DNA from: Heterotrichella gracilis
Taxonomy: Eukaryota > Sar > Xanthophyceae > Tribonematales > Xanthonemataceae
Reading direction: 5' to 3'
Length of the DNA stretch: 64,000 nt
NCBI GenBank assembly: GCA_032358255.1
Contig: JAULBX010030817.1
Location: 114,617-178,616 of the forward strand
The position numbers and the translations under genes are program-made. Every line of letters starts with the position of its first letter. The first letter of the stretch is position 1. The notes under the pieces are model-generated. The model was not told where the DNA came from and searched no databases. It saw nothing but the letters and a program-made list of their open reading frames with translations. Below, piece by piece: positions 1 to 11,651 of this stretch.

Positions 1-3000
1 CTGCAGCTCAAGCACAGTCAGCATCGCACCTGGCCACCATCCAGGACCTCCAGCAGGCCGCTGAAGCCCATTCAGGGCAGCTGGCAGAGGCGCGTGAGGC
101 TGCAGCGGCTGCACAGGCGCTGGCAGCGGCGCATGAGGCAACAATGGGCGAGCTCCAGCGGGAGTGTGATGCTGCCGCTGCACGGGTAGCTGATGCGCAC
201 CAGCAGGCAGAAGCTGCGCAGACCCTTGCAGAGGAGCATGCATCCACCATCAGCCAGCTGCGGCAGGCATTGGAGCACAGCCACGCTGAGCTGGCGGCAG
301 CGCAGCAGTCTGCGGCGGCGGCAATCGCGCTGGCGGAGCGACACGCGGGCACCATTGCCGATCTGGTGCAAGGCGTGGACACCAACAGCGCTGACCTGAC
401 TGCTGCTGAGGCAACAGCTGCTGAGCTGCGCCTTGCAGTGGACGCTACAGGGGCTGAGCTGGCACAGGCGCGGGAGGATGCTGCGGCGGCAGAGGCGCGC
501 GCCGCACAACATGCGGCGACCACGGAAGAGCTGCAGCGCGTGGTGGATGCCCTCCAAGCGGAGGCAGCGGCCACACATGAGGCTGCAGCAGTGCTGGAAG
601 CGCATGTGGCAGAACTTGAGGCCACCCTTGCAGAGCGGGAACATGCTATTGGTGCGGGGGCTGCGGAGCTTGCTGCTGCACAGGCGGCTGCTACCGCTGG
701 AGGCACTCGTGCGGAAGAGCTCCAGGCTGCGCTGGATGCGGCTTCCCTGGCGGCACGTGAGGCTGCAGAGGCAGCTGAAGCGCGCGTCCATGCACTCCAA
801 GAAGCCCACGAGGAGGGTTTGCGCCAGGAGAGGGAGGCTGCGCAGCGAGAACTCGGCGATCTCACTTCCCAGCATGAGGCTCTGGTTGCCAACCTGGCTG
901 GGGCGCATGTTGAGCGGAATCAGCTGCAGGATGAGGTGCGGGCGCTGCAGGCGGGGGGCGCCGAGGCTGCCACCCACATGGCTCGGCTTGAGGCTGAGCT
1001 GGCGTCCACCGGGCAAGAGCTGGCAATCCAGGTGGGGGACAGGGAAGCATATGCATGGCACCATGGGGGTCCAACTCTAGGAGAGTGGCTTCATAGGAAA
1101 TAGCTGTAAAGTTTTTGTTTATTTTGCAGAGTAACAGGATTTAAACCTGCGACTTTCCAGCGTGGAGGGGGAGTGGGGCACCTTGGGCATCCCTGCTGGC
1201 AGCAATGGTTCAGTGATTCGCACTTGCGTTGAGCCTGTCCATGTGCATGCCCTGTCCCGCGTGATCGTTCGGCACAGGGGAAGCCATCGCGCTGCGGCAT
1301 GTGATATGCTGGGCCTGATTTGACGCCACGCCGCTGGTGCCGCTGTGCAGGTGCGTGCCCTTGAGGAGCGCAGTGCCCTGCTCCAAGCTGCCCACCGGGA
1401 CCTTGAGCAGCTGAGGGGCCAGCAGGAGATGCTGCAGGTGGGAAGCGCAATTGTCTGCCATCTGTCACACATGTGCTGGTAGATCATGCGCCTCGCGTAC
1501 ATGCATCAGCTATGTAGAGCGCCAATCGAGCAGGACTTCTACCATGCACTTGCGCTGCATGGCAAGTGGTGTATGGTGGGGGTGTGCACATGGTTGTTGT
1601 GTGTGTGACCCATCGCTGTGCGCTGTGCATCTCATCAATAATCATCCAGTAGCTAGCCCTCATCCAGCCCAATCCCAAGCATGTGGCCGCTGATTAGATG
1701 GCTGGTGCCCCTTTCCTCTGCCCAGGCCCTTGCCGCCAGCCGCGTGTCGGAAGCCGATGCAGCGCATGCCATGGGGGATCAGCTGCAGGCACTGGAAGAG
1801 CAGCTGGAGGAGCAGCGCCAGGTGGCGGCTGATGGCGCTGCTGAGGTGGCGTCCCTCCAGTTGCAGCTTGCCTCCCTGCAGCTGGAGCTGGATGCACAGC
1901 GCCAGGAGGCATTCAAGGTTGCTGACCTGCAAGCTGAGGTGGCAGCCCTGCAGGCTGAGCTGGATGCGCAGCGCCAGGTGGCAGCTGATGGCGCTGCTGA
2001 GGTGGCATCCCTGCAGGCGCAGCTGTCTGAGGCAGTGGGTGCGGCTGAGCACGCCACCGCCAAGCTGCGCGGCGCTGTGAAGAAGGGGCGCGCGCTTGAG
2101 CGCCAGGTGGCACTGCTGGAGGGGCAGCTGGAGGGGGCCAAGGGAGTGGCAGGGGTACGGACTAGGCAGGGGAGGTGGGGGGTTGCTGCGTGGGAAAATC
2201 CCTCACCTCTTTGCGGGTTCTGCACTTGCCTCATTTTTGTTTATGACTTTTCATCAGGAATCATGCTTATTCCCAGTTTTGTCACTGTGGTTGGCAAAAC
2301 AAATCAGGTGGAATCGTTGTTGCATGTGGTACGCTCCCGCTGATCATGGCGTGCAATGGGAAAGCTGGTTCGCCCCTCTCACGGCCTCTCCTCCTTCTCC
2401 AGGTGCGCAATGGCGGGTCTGATGGTGAGCATGACGCCGGCAGCGCTGCAGGCCACTCGCCTCGCGCAGGATCCTCCCAGGGGGACAGCGTTGAGCACGT
2501 GGGCCAAGTGGGGCATGGGACCCAGGTGAGGGGGGGTATTGGTTGTCATCAGTGTATTCTCTCCGCTAATTTAGCTGTACTGCTGGATCGCATTGTAGGT
2601 AAGTGTATGTTCTCTGTGACATCGGGTATGATGTTAAGCTCGATAGCTCAATGGTGAGGAGTCATGCCCATGTGTATGTACCCCTCACGTGCTTGTGACA
2701 GTAAACACTATGTCTGGGGCTGCAATGACTGTTGGTGCGCCCTTTTGCATCATGCGCAGGCTGAGTTGAGTGAGCTGGCATCCACGCGGTCTGAGCTGAC
2801 AGCAACCCGGCAGGCACTGGAGGATGCGCAGCGCCAGCTGGCAGATGCACATGTGCTGGTGCAGGTGTCTCCTGCCCCCTCCCCATCCAAGGTACAGCTC
2901 CCGCCATTGCACCCTCTCCTGTCATGCATTTACAGTGAGGGAGGGTGGAATCCATGTGGTAGGAGCTAACCTGGAAGTGAGCTGGAGTGGTAAAAGTGTG

Positions 3001-6000
3001 CTGTTGTGTAATTGAGGACCTGTGTGGTGTGGTGATCGGGGGTTCAAAAATACACGGTTCGGCGATGTGGTGGCTATTTTCACCAGCACACATCTACCCA
3101 AGGGGCTGCTAATTATAAAGAACGATTTGCCAGCCAGACTTTCATGGCATTGCATTTGGCAGTGCTGTGCATACTCCACCGCCACCATCTACGTCCATAT
3201 GCAGGCCACCACCACGGAGGCCGATGGCGGTGAGTCTGTGGACAAGCTGCGGTCACGCCTGCAGGCTGCTGTGCGCAAGGGTCGAGCCATGGAGGCGCAG
3301 AGGGCAGCGCTGGAGGAGGAGGCGGTGGGGGTGGCGGGGGCGGTGCACGCGCTGTGCTCGCTGATGGGCACAGGGGGTGCGCAGGGAGAAGGTGGGTGGG
3401 GCGGGGGCAAGGGGTTTCATGCGCACCATTATCTGCCTAAATCACCTTCGCCCCCTGCAGATGCCCTGTAACTGTAACCAAAGCAATTCTGTTGCCACGC
3501 TAGGTTGCTTGCTCGCACCATCTAGATGTGGTCATGGGGAGTAGTAACATAAACATGTAGGATGGTCAGTCAGCCAACATAATTTGTATGGAACAAGTGT
3601 TTGCCACCCTCCCCCATAGCATTGACGGTACTCACCTCCCCCTTGCCCAGGCGTCCACCCCGAGGTGCTTGCCCTGCTGACACCTGGCGCAGCCCCACCC
3701 AAGGCCGCGTTGCAACACTGCCAGGAGGCACTGCGCGCTGCCGAGGCGCTGTGGCGCGGCCGGTCAGGGGCGTGGGCGCAGCAGCTGGAGGCCACCAGGC
3801 AGGAGGCGGGGGCGCAGGCGCATGGCGCTCAGGCGGCTGCGGATGAGCAGCGCAGGGCGGCGGAGGGGCTGCAGGGGGAGCTGGAGGCAGCTCGGGAACA
3901 GGTTCGTGTGTGGGATGGGTCTGCGCCTTACCTACTTAGCACTTGCGCAGTTGTTTGGGTTGGGTAATGTGGCAGTGTCTCCTAAACTCCTCTCCAGCCG
4001 CGATCTCTGTATCTCATGCATGTGACGCCTGAGGATGTGTCCACTGGTGTGCTCTGCACGTCACTGTCTGCTCTGCCCTGTCTTCCCTATGATCAACATT
4101 GTTCATGGCGCAGGTGGCACTGCTGGCGCACCAACTAGCCGAGGCTCGGGAGGCTGCGCACCAGGCCGATGCCATGGCCACGGTGCGGGACGCGCAGCGG
4201 GTGGCGGCCGAGGAGCGGTTTGGCGCTTTGCGGCAGGCGGCTGAGGCTGCGCAGGCCCAGGTGGCGGGGCTGCAGCGCCAGGTGGCGCAGGCGCAGGAGG
4301 CAGCGGAGCGATTTGAAAGCGATGCTATTGGTACGTGAGGAGGGGGGGGACCACGCCCGTACATTGGGCCACTTGCAAGTACTCCTTATAATTTTGGTTG
4401 CATGTTCTTTCTGGCAGTTTGGTATCCTGCCGGCTCTGCCTGATGCACTGCAGTGTGCTTCACCTGCTTGACATGCCTGTGCACTCCTGCCATATATGAT
4501 ACCATCTCCTCATGGCCCTATACCCACCTCTTAATTAAGCGTAATCCTGACCCCAACCAACCCACCCTCGCAGGCAGCCACATGCTTGTTGAGCAGCTGG
4601 AGGAGTCGCTGTCATCCTCCCGCCGCGAGGTTGAGTCCATGCGGCGGGGGGCGGGGGCAGCGGCGGAGCTGGTTGCGGGGCTGAGGGGGCGCGTGGCTGA
4701 GCTTGAGCGCCAGCTGGCACACCCTGGGCACCAGGAGGAGGTGGTGGCGCTGCGGCAACAGGTGGGTACGGGTGGGTGGTGTGGGGGAACAGCATTACCA
4801 GCGGCACGACCCAGCGGGAGTGGTGCTGTCCGGCATGCAGCGCCTCCCTGCAGTGCAGGAGGGCCTATACTGTCATGTGCACCCTGCAACATGTGGCTAG
4901 CGCCTCAGCATATGGCTGCTGCACCATTCAGGGTTTTGCCTGGCACCTGTCTGTCAAAGTAAGTAAGGAAGTATTTTGCTTTCCAGCTTTGAAGCCAGGT
5001 CTGTCTGTCAAAGGCCATTTGATAAAATGCATCTTACTATGGACACGCATTTACGGGCAGACGCAATTGCACAAGTGACCCTTGGCCCACCCACTCCCCA
5101 CCGCAGCTGCGTGAGGCTGAGGATGCGCGCGCACATGCTGCTGAGGAGGATGCATCAGCCATGCGCACCCGGGTGGCGCAGCTGCAGGTAGGGGACGTCA
5201 TGGACAGGAGGCCAGTGCCCTTCTCTTTGCTACCTCCACGTCTTCTCATGACAACACATTGCCACAAGGACAGGCCATGTGGTAGACTTTTCCTTTATTT
5301 CCATTTTCACTCTTTTCAATTATTGTAGTATTACAGGGTTACAATGGTATAATTATTTTGATGTTTTTTAATATTTAGTAGGAATTTAAATACTATTTAT
5401 CTTTGTTTCTGCAGGGCGACCTGGCTGAGGCACGCGGTGAGGCTGAGGCGGCGTGTGAGCGCACAACGGCCCTGGCCAGGGAGGTGGCGGCGGCTGAGGA
5501 GCGGAGGGGGGGGCTGCAGCGGCGATGCGACGCTGCGGAGTTTGAGTTGGCTGAGGCGGCGCGGGAGGCTGCACGGCTGGAGGGCGAGCTGGCGCTGGTG
5601 CAGGTGCGTGGGGGACCAGGGGCCTAGCTGGGGCGGTGCCTGGCGGCAGGGCTGGCATGTGGGTGGCTGCGTGAGCAGAGGTCACACGTCCCCGCAGAAA
5701 TATGTGGCACCTACTGGTCTTGAACCAGTCAGAATGCAGGATTGAATGTTGTCATGGAGACTTGGTTGCTGCCGGTCCAGTGTACAGCGGCCATGCGTCA
5801 GATACCCCGCCTCTCTCACCCACCCACTCCACCCCGCAACAGGCTGCCTCCACCCAGCGCGAGGAGGACCTACTGGCACAGCTGGAGGAGGTGGAGCGGG
5901 AGGCGGCCAGGCTGAAAGCGCGCGCAGACATGCAGCGGGAGGGCTCAGCGCCTGCCCCTGTCCCTGGTGCCGTTGACCCCTCTGTGCTTGAGGCCGACGC

Positions 6001-7856
6001 GGAGCTGGTGGGTGATGTGCTGGCGGATGTGGTGGAGGCGGCGTGCCAGGTGGTGGGGCGGCAGGCATCGGAGGGGCAAGAGGAGGAGGTGGGTGACGGA
6101 GGGGCAAGAGGAGGAGGAGGTTGCTGCATTATTTAAGTAAATTATTTCTTTTTAAAGAAATGATAATATGCATTATAAAAAAATTGTAACTAAAAGAAAA
6201 CGCAGGGATGGCATATCATGAGAGATTATCACAGCGGTGCTGCTGCATGCGCTGCATCATCCCCCTGCTCTGCGTGTGCTCATGCTGTCGAATGGTGCCT
6301 CATGCCTCATGCATTGTGGGTGCAGGCTGGTGTGGAGTCAAGCCTGCTTCGCACGCCTGCCCTGCACGAGGTGCTGTCGCGTGCGCTGGCCCTGCGTGGC
6401 CTGGTACTGGGCCTGCGGGAGGCGGGGGCGGCGCAGCAGCAGGCAATGGAGGCGGTGGCGGACCAGGCGGCGGCGCTGGCCAAGGTGGGGGGTGGGGAAA
6501 CAGTGCAGAGGGATGGCTGTGGGTGACTGGTTGGGATTGAGTGCATGGGCAAGGCGTACCGTATTGGTAGCATTGGTCGCGCTGGGGGTCCTGCTCGTAG
6601 TGGTAGTGGTATCGCTGCATGGCAACCAATCTACCTTGGGCAAGTGCCTATTTGTGGTGCGGTGGCTTATCCAATTCGCATGTTCAATCTCTGACCTTGC
6701 ACCCACCGTCTCATGGTACGATGTCTTCACTGCTTTGACTCCATGTGGCAAATTACCACCACGTGGTAGGGTGAATTATAGTTGCACATTGCTGCTCCAT
6801 CCCAGCACCCCTTTGTTCCAGCAAAGGGCACGCCTCGTGGCGCCACAGCACATGGTTTCATTACCAGGGTAGGTAGCACCACAGCACTTGCCTGTGCAGA
6901 GCCATTACCCCACGGCTCTTGTCTCACCCCCACCTGGGCCCCTGTGCAGGCTGAGCGGCGCCTGGCTGACAGCGCTGCGGAGCGTGACGCATTGGCTGCA
7001 CAGCTGGCGGGGGTGCAGGCGCAGGTGGAGCGGCTGCAGCACCAGGCGGCCCAGGCGCCTGCGGTGGTGTCGGTGCATGGGGAGGCCGCGGGTTATGCTG
7101 TGACCGGGGGCCTGCTGCGCAGCGGTGCGGTGGCTGCGACAAGCTCTGCGGTGGACCAACAGGTGGGACAAGCAGGGGCCAGGCGTGCGCGGGTGCGGTA
7201 GCAATTGCAGAAAGGTCGTCCATAGACATGCTTTATGTGGTGAAGTAAAACCGTCTCAATACAAGATAGTTGACTTGAGCAAAACAAAAAATTAATGGGT
7301 TGTGTGTTTTTTGCCAATTCTTGCGGTGCTGGGAGCCCACAATTGTGTTTGTTGCGTGCAATTACACCAAGTATGGTATCCACATCACCCATGGGCATCC
7401 TCCACATCAATTCGAAAGTGCATCAGTCCTTCCTGGGCCCCACTCTCCACCCTGGCCCTGGCTGTATCGCGCTCCCCTCCCGCGTGCCATGGCGCTGTGC
7501 CTGCTCCCCCCCCCCCAACCCACCCACCCACATCCCCCACCCCCCCACTCCAGGGCCTGGCGGAGCTCAAGCGGCGCGACCTGCCTGAGGGCGATGTGGT
7601 GCTGAGCCTGCCGCTGGACCCAGACTCAGAGGACGATGACCGGGGGGGGCGCATACCCGCTGACTTTAGGCCGCTCACCACGCTCACCTGTGTGGCTGGG
7701 GCCACCGACCCGCGCGTGCGGTCCGCTGCGCTCACCGCTGACCGCTTCACAATGGCGCTGGATCGGTACCTGCGCACGCAGCCCGGGGCGCGGCTGGTTG
7801 CGGGCACCTACACTGTGCTGATGCATGTGCTGCTGCTGGCTGCCTTGGCCACATAG
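1..7856 (+). CDS. golgin-84-like giant coiled-coil Golgi protein (5' end outside window)
   Basis: Fifteen exons, all joining in frame: <1-1031, 1351-1437, 1726-2154, 2403-2525, 2760-2864, 3205-3391, 3651-3901, 4114-4330, 4574-4761, 5107-5187, 5415-5603, 5843-6088, 6326-6484, 6950-7162, 7554-7856 (stop TAG). About 1268 residues are visible, almost all Ala/Glu/Gln/Leu-rich heptad coiled coil. The last exon ends with the segment ADRFTMALDRYLRTQPGAR followed by one hydrophobic helix (GTYTVLMHVLLLAALAT). This order of a conserved basic/aromatic block and a C-terminal tail anchor resembles golgin-84 (Golgin_A5 family), which tethers vesicles at Golgi rims. That family is usually about 700 residues, so this protein is unusually long. 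The N-terminus lies left of the window. The coiled coil alone could fit other golgins; the C-terminal signature is what decides the call. Confidence 0.78.
120..434 (+). repeat. 35-residue (105-bp) internal repeats in golgin exon
   Basis: Three consecutive coiled-coil units of exactly 35 residues (five heptads) begin LAAAHEATMGEL, LAEEHASTISQL and LAERHAGTIADL. A related block (RAAQHAATTEEL) follows 56 residues after the start of the third unit, which keeps the heptad register. The units are diverged in DNA, so this is an old protein repeat and not a recent satellite. Confidence 0.65.
1813..2016 (+). repeat. 156-bp spaced duplication inside golgin coiled coil
   Basis: Two nearly identical 48-bp blocks coding for QRQVAADGAAEVASLQ start at 1813 and 1969, 52 codons apart. 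Only a few third-position changes separate them, so this copy is younger than the 35-residue units in the first exon. Confidence 0.75.
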
Positions 7857-7891
7857 GGGGTGGGGTGGGGGTGGGGGGGGTGCTGGGGGGT
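7855..7891 (+). repeat. G-run tract with quadruplex potential
   Basis: Directly after the golgin stop codon the plus strand carries successive runs of four to eight G separated by one to three bases. This could form a G-quadruplex in the 3' UTR. Confidence 0.5.
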
Positions 7892-9024
7892 TGTTTTTGG
7901 GACGTTGGGTCAAGTGGGTTTTAGCGGTGCTTTGGGGCAAACAACGTGCTGTGTATGGGATAGTCTATGGCACCTCCATTCAGCCTGCAAGACAGGTTTG
8001 ATTGATCAGTCATCGCACGTTTGTTGGTAATTTTAATAATAAAGCTGAATGCAGTCGATTTCATTTAGCAAGGAAATTTGTGTTCTAATTTGACTAGGGG
8101 CACGGTGTCCTCTTTCTGTATCTATCTTACCTGGTCCAGTCACTGTCTGCCTTCAATCGTGTTGGTAAGGTGCAGGGTGAGGCTGGTTGTGGCGGTGTCA
8201 GGTAGGCGTCCTAATGGTGTGTTCCTTTATACCCGCCAGGTGGGAGCTGTGGCGCTTCTTGCGGTGCATACCCATGGGTTAGGGTTTGAGTTATCTGGTC
8301 GGTGCCCTGGTGCGAGCCAGTGGCCCCTTGACTACGCCTCTGTGCGTCCCCTTTCTTTCTTTCTTTCTTCTTATCTGGGGACGGTGTCCAGTGCGCAAAG
8401 CCTCAGTGATCAACAACGCTGGGTCCCTGCTGGTTACCCTCGGAGGGTTCTGGCAAAATCCTACTAATATGTGTACACGGCAACGACCAAACATTGTTTG
8501 AAGCTGCTGTCATATATGGTAACCTCTTTGTCCGTTTTTGGCAGTTCATCAACAGCAAATAGCTTCCGAACTGCACTGTAGAGACCGCTGTTCACGGTTG
8601 TGTTGTCATAGGCAACGTGCAAACGACCATGCCCGTAGTCGAGATCCCACCCCTGTGAGATACAGCGCTTCAACTATAACTTCAAGTTGGCCAAGACGCC
8701 CAAACGGGACGTTCAGTTTGAAAACCAAGTTGGAGTCCTCCTCTATCAAAAGCAGCGCTTCAACGTTGTTCTAGCAGTTTTCTCACATGCGTCGTTGCAT
8801 ATTGGCACCGAGTCGTTGAACCAACCCTTAGTAAGACAGACAGGAAGAGCAGCTAGTGTTTACGGTTGGTGGTTGGCTGCAAGGGGAAGTCAGTAAGAAG
8901 CGCAGTTGGTGTTTTCCCGGGGCTGCCTGGCCGGCAGGACAGCATTGTCACTTTCCCATTTCACAGTTTAAACGAAGCCAAACAGGCTTCTCTTTGCTGC
9001 TGGACATAGGAAGCAGTTGGCAAC
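7857..9024. other. intergenic region, golgin to CCDC130
   Basis: No gene is recognised here. It begins with a very G-rich stretch (7855-7891) and holds an AATAATAAAG polyadenylation-like site near 8033, a TAGGGTTT telomere-like motif near 8280 and a CTTT microsatellite at 8350-8371. The last few hundred bases should contain the promoter and 5' leader of the next gene; no clear TATA box is seen. Confidence 0.5.
8350..8371 (+). repeat. CTTT microsatellite
   Basis: About five CTTT units form a pure pyrimidine stretch in the intergenic region. Confidence 0.8.
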
Positions 9025-10790
9025 ATGTCGTCCCTTGCAGCCGCCCGGGCCGATAACTTCTACTTCCCGCCGGAGTGGGACCCATCCAAGGGAGGCCTCA
9101 ACAAGGTATCAGCCATATGCATGCATATAGGTGTTTGCTCACCTTGTGGTTGCCTTTGTTGCGGACTGTGCGTGCGCGCATATTGTTGCGTTACTATTTC
9201 TTTAGGCTCCCAAACTTCTCTATTACATTGCTGGCTCCAATGCCAAACATCCATTGCAATGCCTGTACCATGCACGTGAACTACCATATCCAACCCGCCC
9301 ATTCTCCTACTGTCCACCTGACAGCAACCTGTCGTGCCTGCAGTTCCATGGCCAGCATGCGCTGCGCGAGCGCGCCAAGAAAATTGACCAGGGCATCCTG
9401 GTTATCAGATTCGAAATGCCCTTCAATGTGTGGTGCTCGGGGTGCGGCCACCTGATAGGCAAGGGCGTGCGCTTCAACGCAGAGAAGAAGCAGATCGGGA
9501 ACTACCACTCCACCAAGATATGGTCCTTTGGCATGAAGGCGCCCTGCTGCGGGCAGCGCATCGAGGTGCACACAGACCCAAAGAACACCGAGTATGTGGT
9601 GGCGGAGGGGGCAAAGCGGAAGGTGAGGCAGTGCACAGCGCCGGAACACTCCTCTCACACTGCACATGGCACGCAAAATTCTGCATTGAGTGGTCCATGC
9701 CCGCAACTATGCATGTTTGTTCATCCATGCCAGCATGACTTGAGCGGCATGGGCATGCCCGCATGGCGCCGGTCCACCCCAGCACCCTCTGCCAGGTCGG
9801 GGCACACACTAGTTGTTACTGTCTACTTTACACACGGAAACCCACTCACCTTGGAGTGTCACCTCTGCACAGCAGCAGCGCCACCACCCGCGCACTGACA
9901 CACACACACCCCGTTCCCCACGCCCTCAGACCCAGACCTGGCAGGCCGCCTCCGCCGAGACCCTGGAGCTCCCCGACCCAGCTGAGCGCCAGGCCATGGT
10001 GGACGACCCCTTGGCAGCGCTGGAGCACAACGTGGAGGACAGACGTGCAGCGGTGGCCAGGCGCACCGAGTTTGAGGCGCTGCGCGAGGACAGCGCCGCC
10101 AAGCACAAGGATGACTACACGCTGAACAAGGCGCTGCGCAGGAGGCTGAGGTGGATGTTGATAATCCCAATCGCCACACTCTCTTCACCCTACTGCCCTA
10201 TTTGTGCCCCCCTTTAAAGGTGTCATGCCCTCCCAGAAGCCATGGCACGCAGGATGGCACCATTGCTCCACTTTGGGGAGTGGGGGTGAGCATACATGCA
10301 TGCGTGTGATGGAGCTGGGGAGGGGTGGTGGCGCCGTATGCAGCACGCATGGATGACATTGATGGAACATGTACTGGGGAAGGATGTGGGGTACTGCCCG
10401 CCACCCCGTGCTGGCGCCTGACGGCGTGCTGTTGCGACACGCAGGGCTGTGCGCAAGGACGAGTCGCAGCGTGAGGAGCGGCGGCGGGAGCTGGGCCTTG
10501 CTGACCACGTGGCGCTGCTGCCGCATGCAAAGGGCGATGCCGCAGTGGCCGCGCTCATGCCCTACGGCGACCCCAAGGCCTTTGATCGCAACTGGCGCCA
10601 CAGGCGTAGGGAGATTGCGGCGCAGTCCATCTTTGACACGCCGGCGGCCGCCCGGGGGAAGGGGGTCAAGCGTTGCGCGCCTGGGTCTGATGGCAAGGCG
10701 GGGAGTGTGCAGGTCAAGGCGGCGCTGCTGGCCAAGCGGCGGCGATTGGATCCGGGTGTGAAGCTTGGGGTGGGGCTGGGGGGAAAGTAG
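9025..10790 (+). CDS. CCDC130: CCDC130/Yju2-type (CWC16 family) splicing factor
   Basis: Four exons, 9025-9105, 9344-9622, 9930-10150 and 10445-10790, join in frame to 308 residues. The start is MSSLAAARADNFYFPPEWDP, the canonical N-terminus of CCDC130-class CWC16 proteins. Then follow HGQHALRERAKK, the block FEMPFNVWCSGCGHLIGKG, and GNYHSTKIWSF with a second Cys pair (PCCGQRI). These Cys residues form the family zinc site. The charged C-terminal half (RREIAAQSIF, KRRR near the end) is typical and likely nuclear. The family associates with the spliceosome around the catalytic steps (Yju2/Cwc16). The conserved Met-Ser-Ser start fixes the initiation codon. It is more like CCDC130 than CCDC94/Yju2 itself because of this N-terminus. 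Confidence 0.93.
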
Positions 10791-11651
10791 GGTTGCAGGG
10801 TGCTGGGGATTGAGGTGCCCGGCCGCCACGGGATGCACATGTCGCGGGTTTGAATTATTGCTCAGTGATGGCTTTGGCATTATCATTTCCCGCTACGGCA
10901 GTACTTGCTGTGTTGTTCAGCAAGGGCATGGGTTTGCCGTGGTGCAGGGGCAGCTTAGGATCTTCCCCTGTACCTGGCTGGGGAATTTTTTTAAACTGTA
11001 GTTCTCGTCCTGCTTTGTACTTCTGGCTATTTCTTGTGCTTTCTCCGTCTGTGTTTTTCTGAGGTGTCTTTTTTTAAGTTTAAATTGAGAAAGAGGTGTG
11101 CTATTTCATTGCCCTCGATCACTCTAAATCTCGTTGTTGTTCCGTCACACCCTCACTGATGGTGTGCAGTTTTGAAGTGAGGACAAGCGGTCCTCTGTTG
11201 CCCTAGAGGTGGGCGTTGGTCCCTGCGTTGGTCCAAGGCAACTCTTGAAGTGACTGTTATTCCCACAAAAATAAAATGTATTTTTCTCCAGCTTTTCTCG
11301 ACAGGCTGGTGACTGGGGGTGACGTCGCCTTGACAGTGTCAGTGTAGCCTATGGCTTTCTGAGCCGCGACGGGTACTTTATTATTCTAATTCTAATCAGT
11401 GGCACCTGTAAGAAGATACAGCAGGCGAGCGTTGCCAGTGTTCCTGTTGCAACGGAATTGGACCGCATTGGACCGCGGCTATCGTATTGAGCCTGTTGCC
11501 GATTCATGACTTCTTGCCTTTTCTTCTAAAAAGCGCCCAGAATGAAGTTCAATCGCTTTCGGTGCTAAAAAGCTTCCAGGGTTCTAAAAAGCTTCCAGGG
11601 TTGTCACGTAACAATGAACTGCACCTGAAAAGGTGCAAAGATACTTTACCT
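10791..11651. other. intergenic region with 5' leader of the GAF-PAS gene
   Basis: No gene is seen. The first part is T-rich 3' UTR-like sequence. The last part, after about 11480, is probably the leader of the next gene: it is open in the next gene's frame but has no in-frame ATG before 11652. Confidence 0.5.
11565..11602 (+). repeat. tandem 19-bp direct repeat
   Basis: Two perfect adjacent copies of CTAAAAAGCTTCCAGGGTT lie at 11565-11583 and 11584-11602, in the presumed 5' leader of the GAF-PAS-kinase gene. Confidence 0.9.

Noticed and set aside
8-892. Long minus-strand open frame opposite the first golgin exon, Ala/Ser/Cys-rich
   Set aside because: It is the mirror of a GC-rich repetitive coiled-coil exon; it has no domain and its composition follows the sense strand's codon use.
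5700-5740. tRNA T-arm-like sequence (five-base stem, TTCAAGA loop on the minus strand) in a golgin intron; a similar B-box-like motif near 1128-1140
   Set aside because: No anticodon arm or matching acceptor stem could be found, so no tRNA is called.
8464-8673. Short minus-strand frame upstream of CCDC130
   Set aside because: 69 codons with no recognisable features, in a region expected to be promoter or leader.
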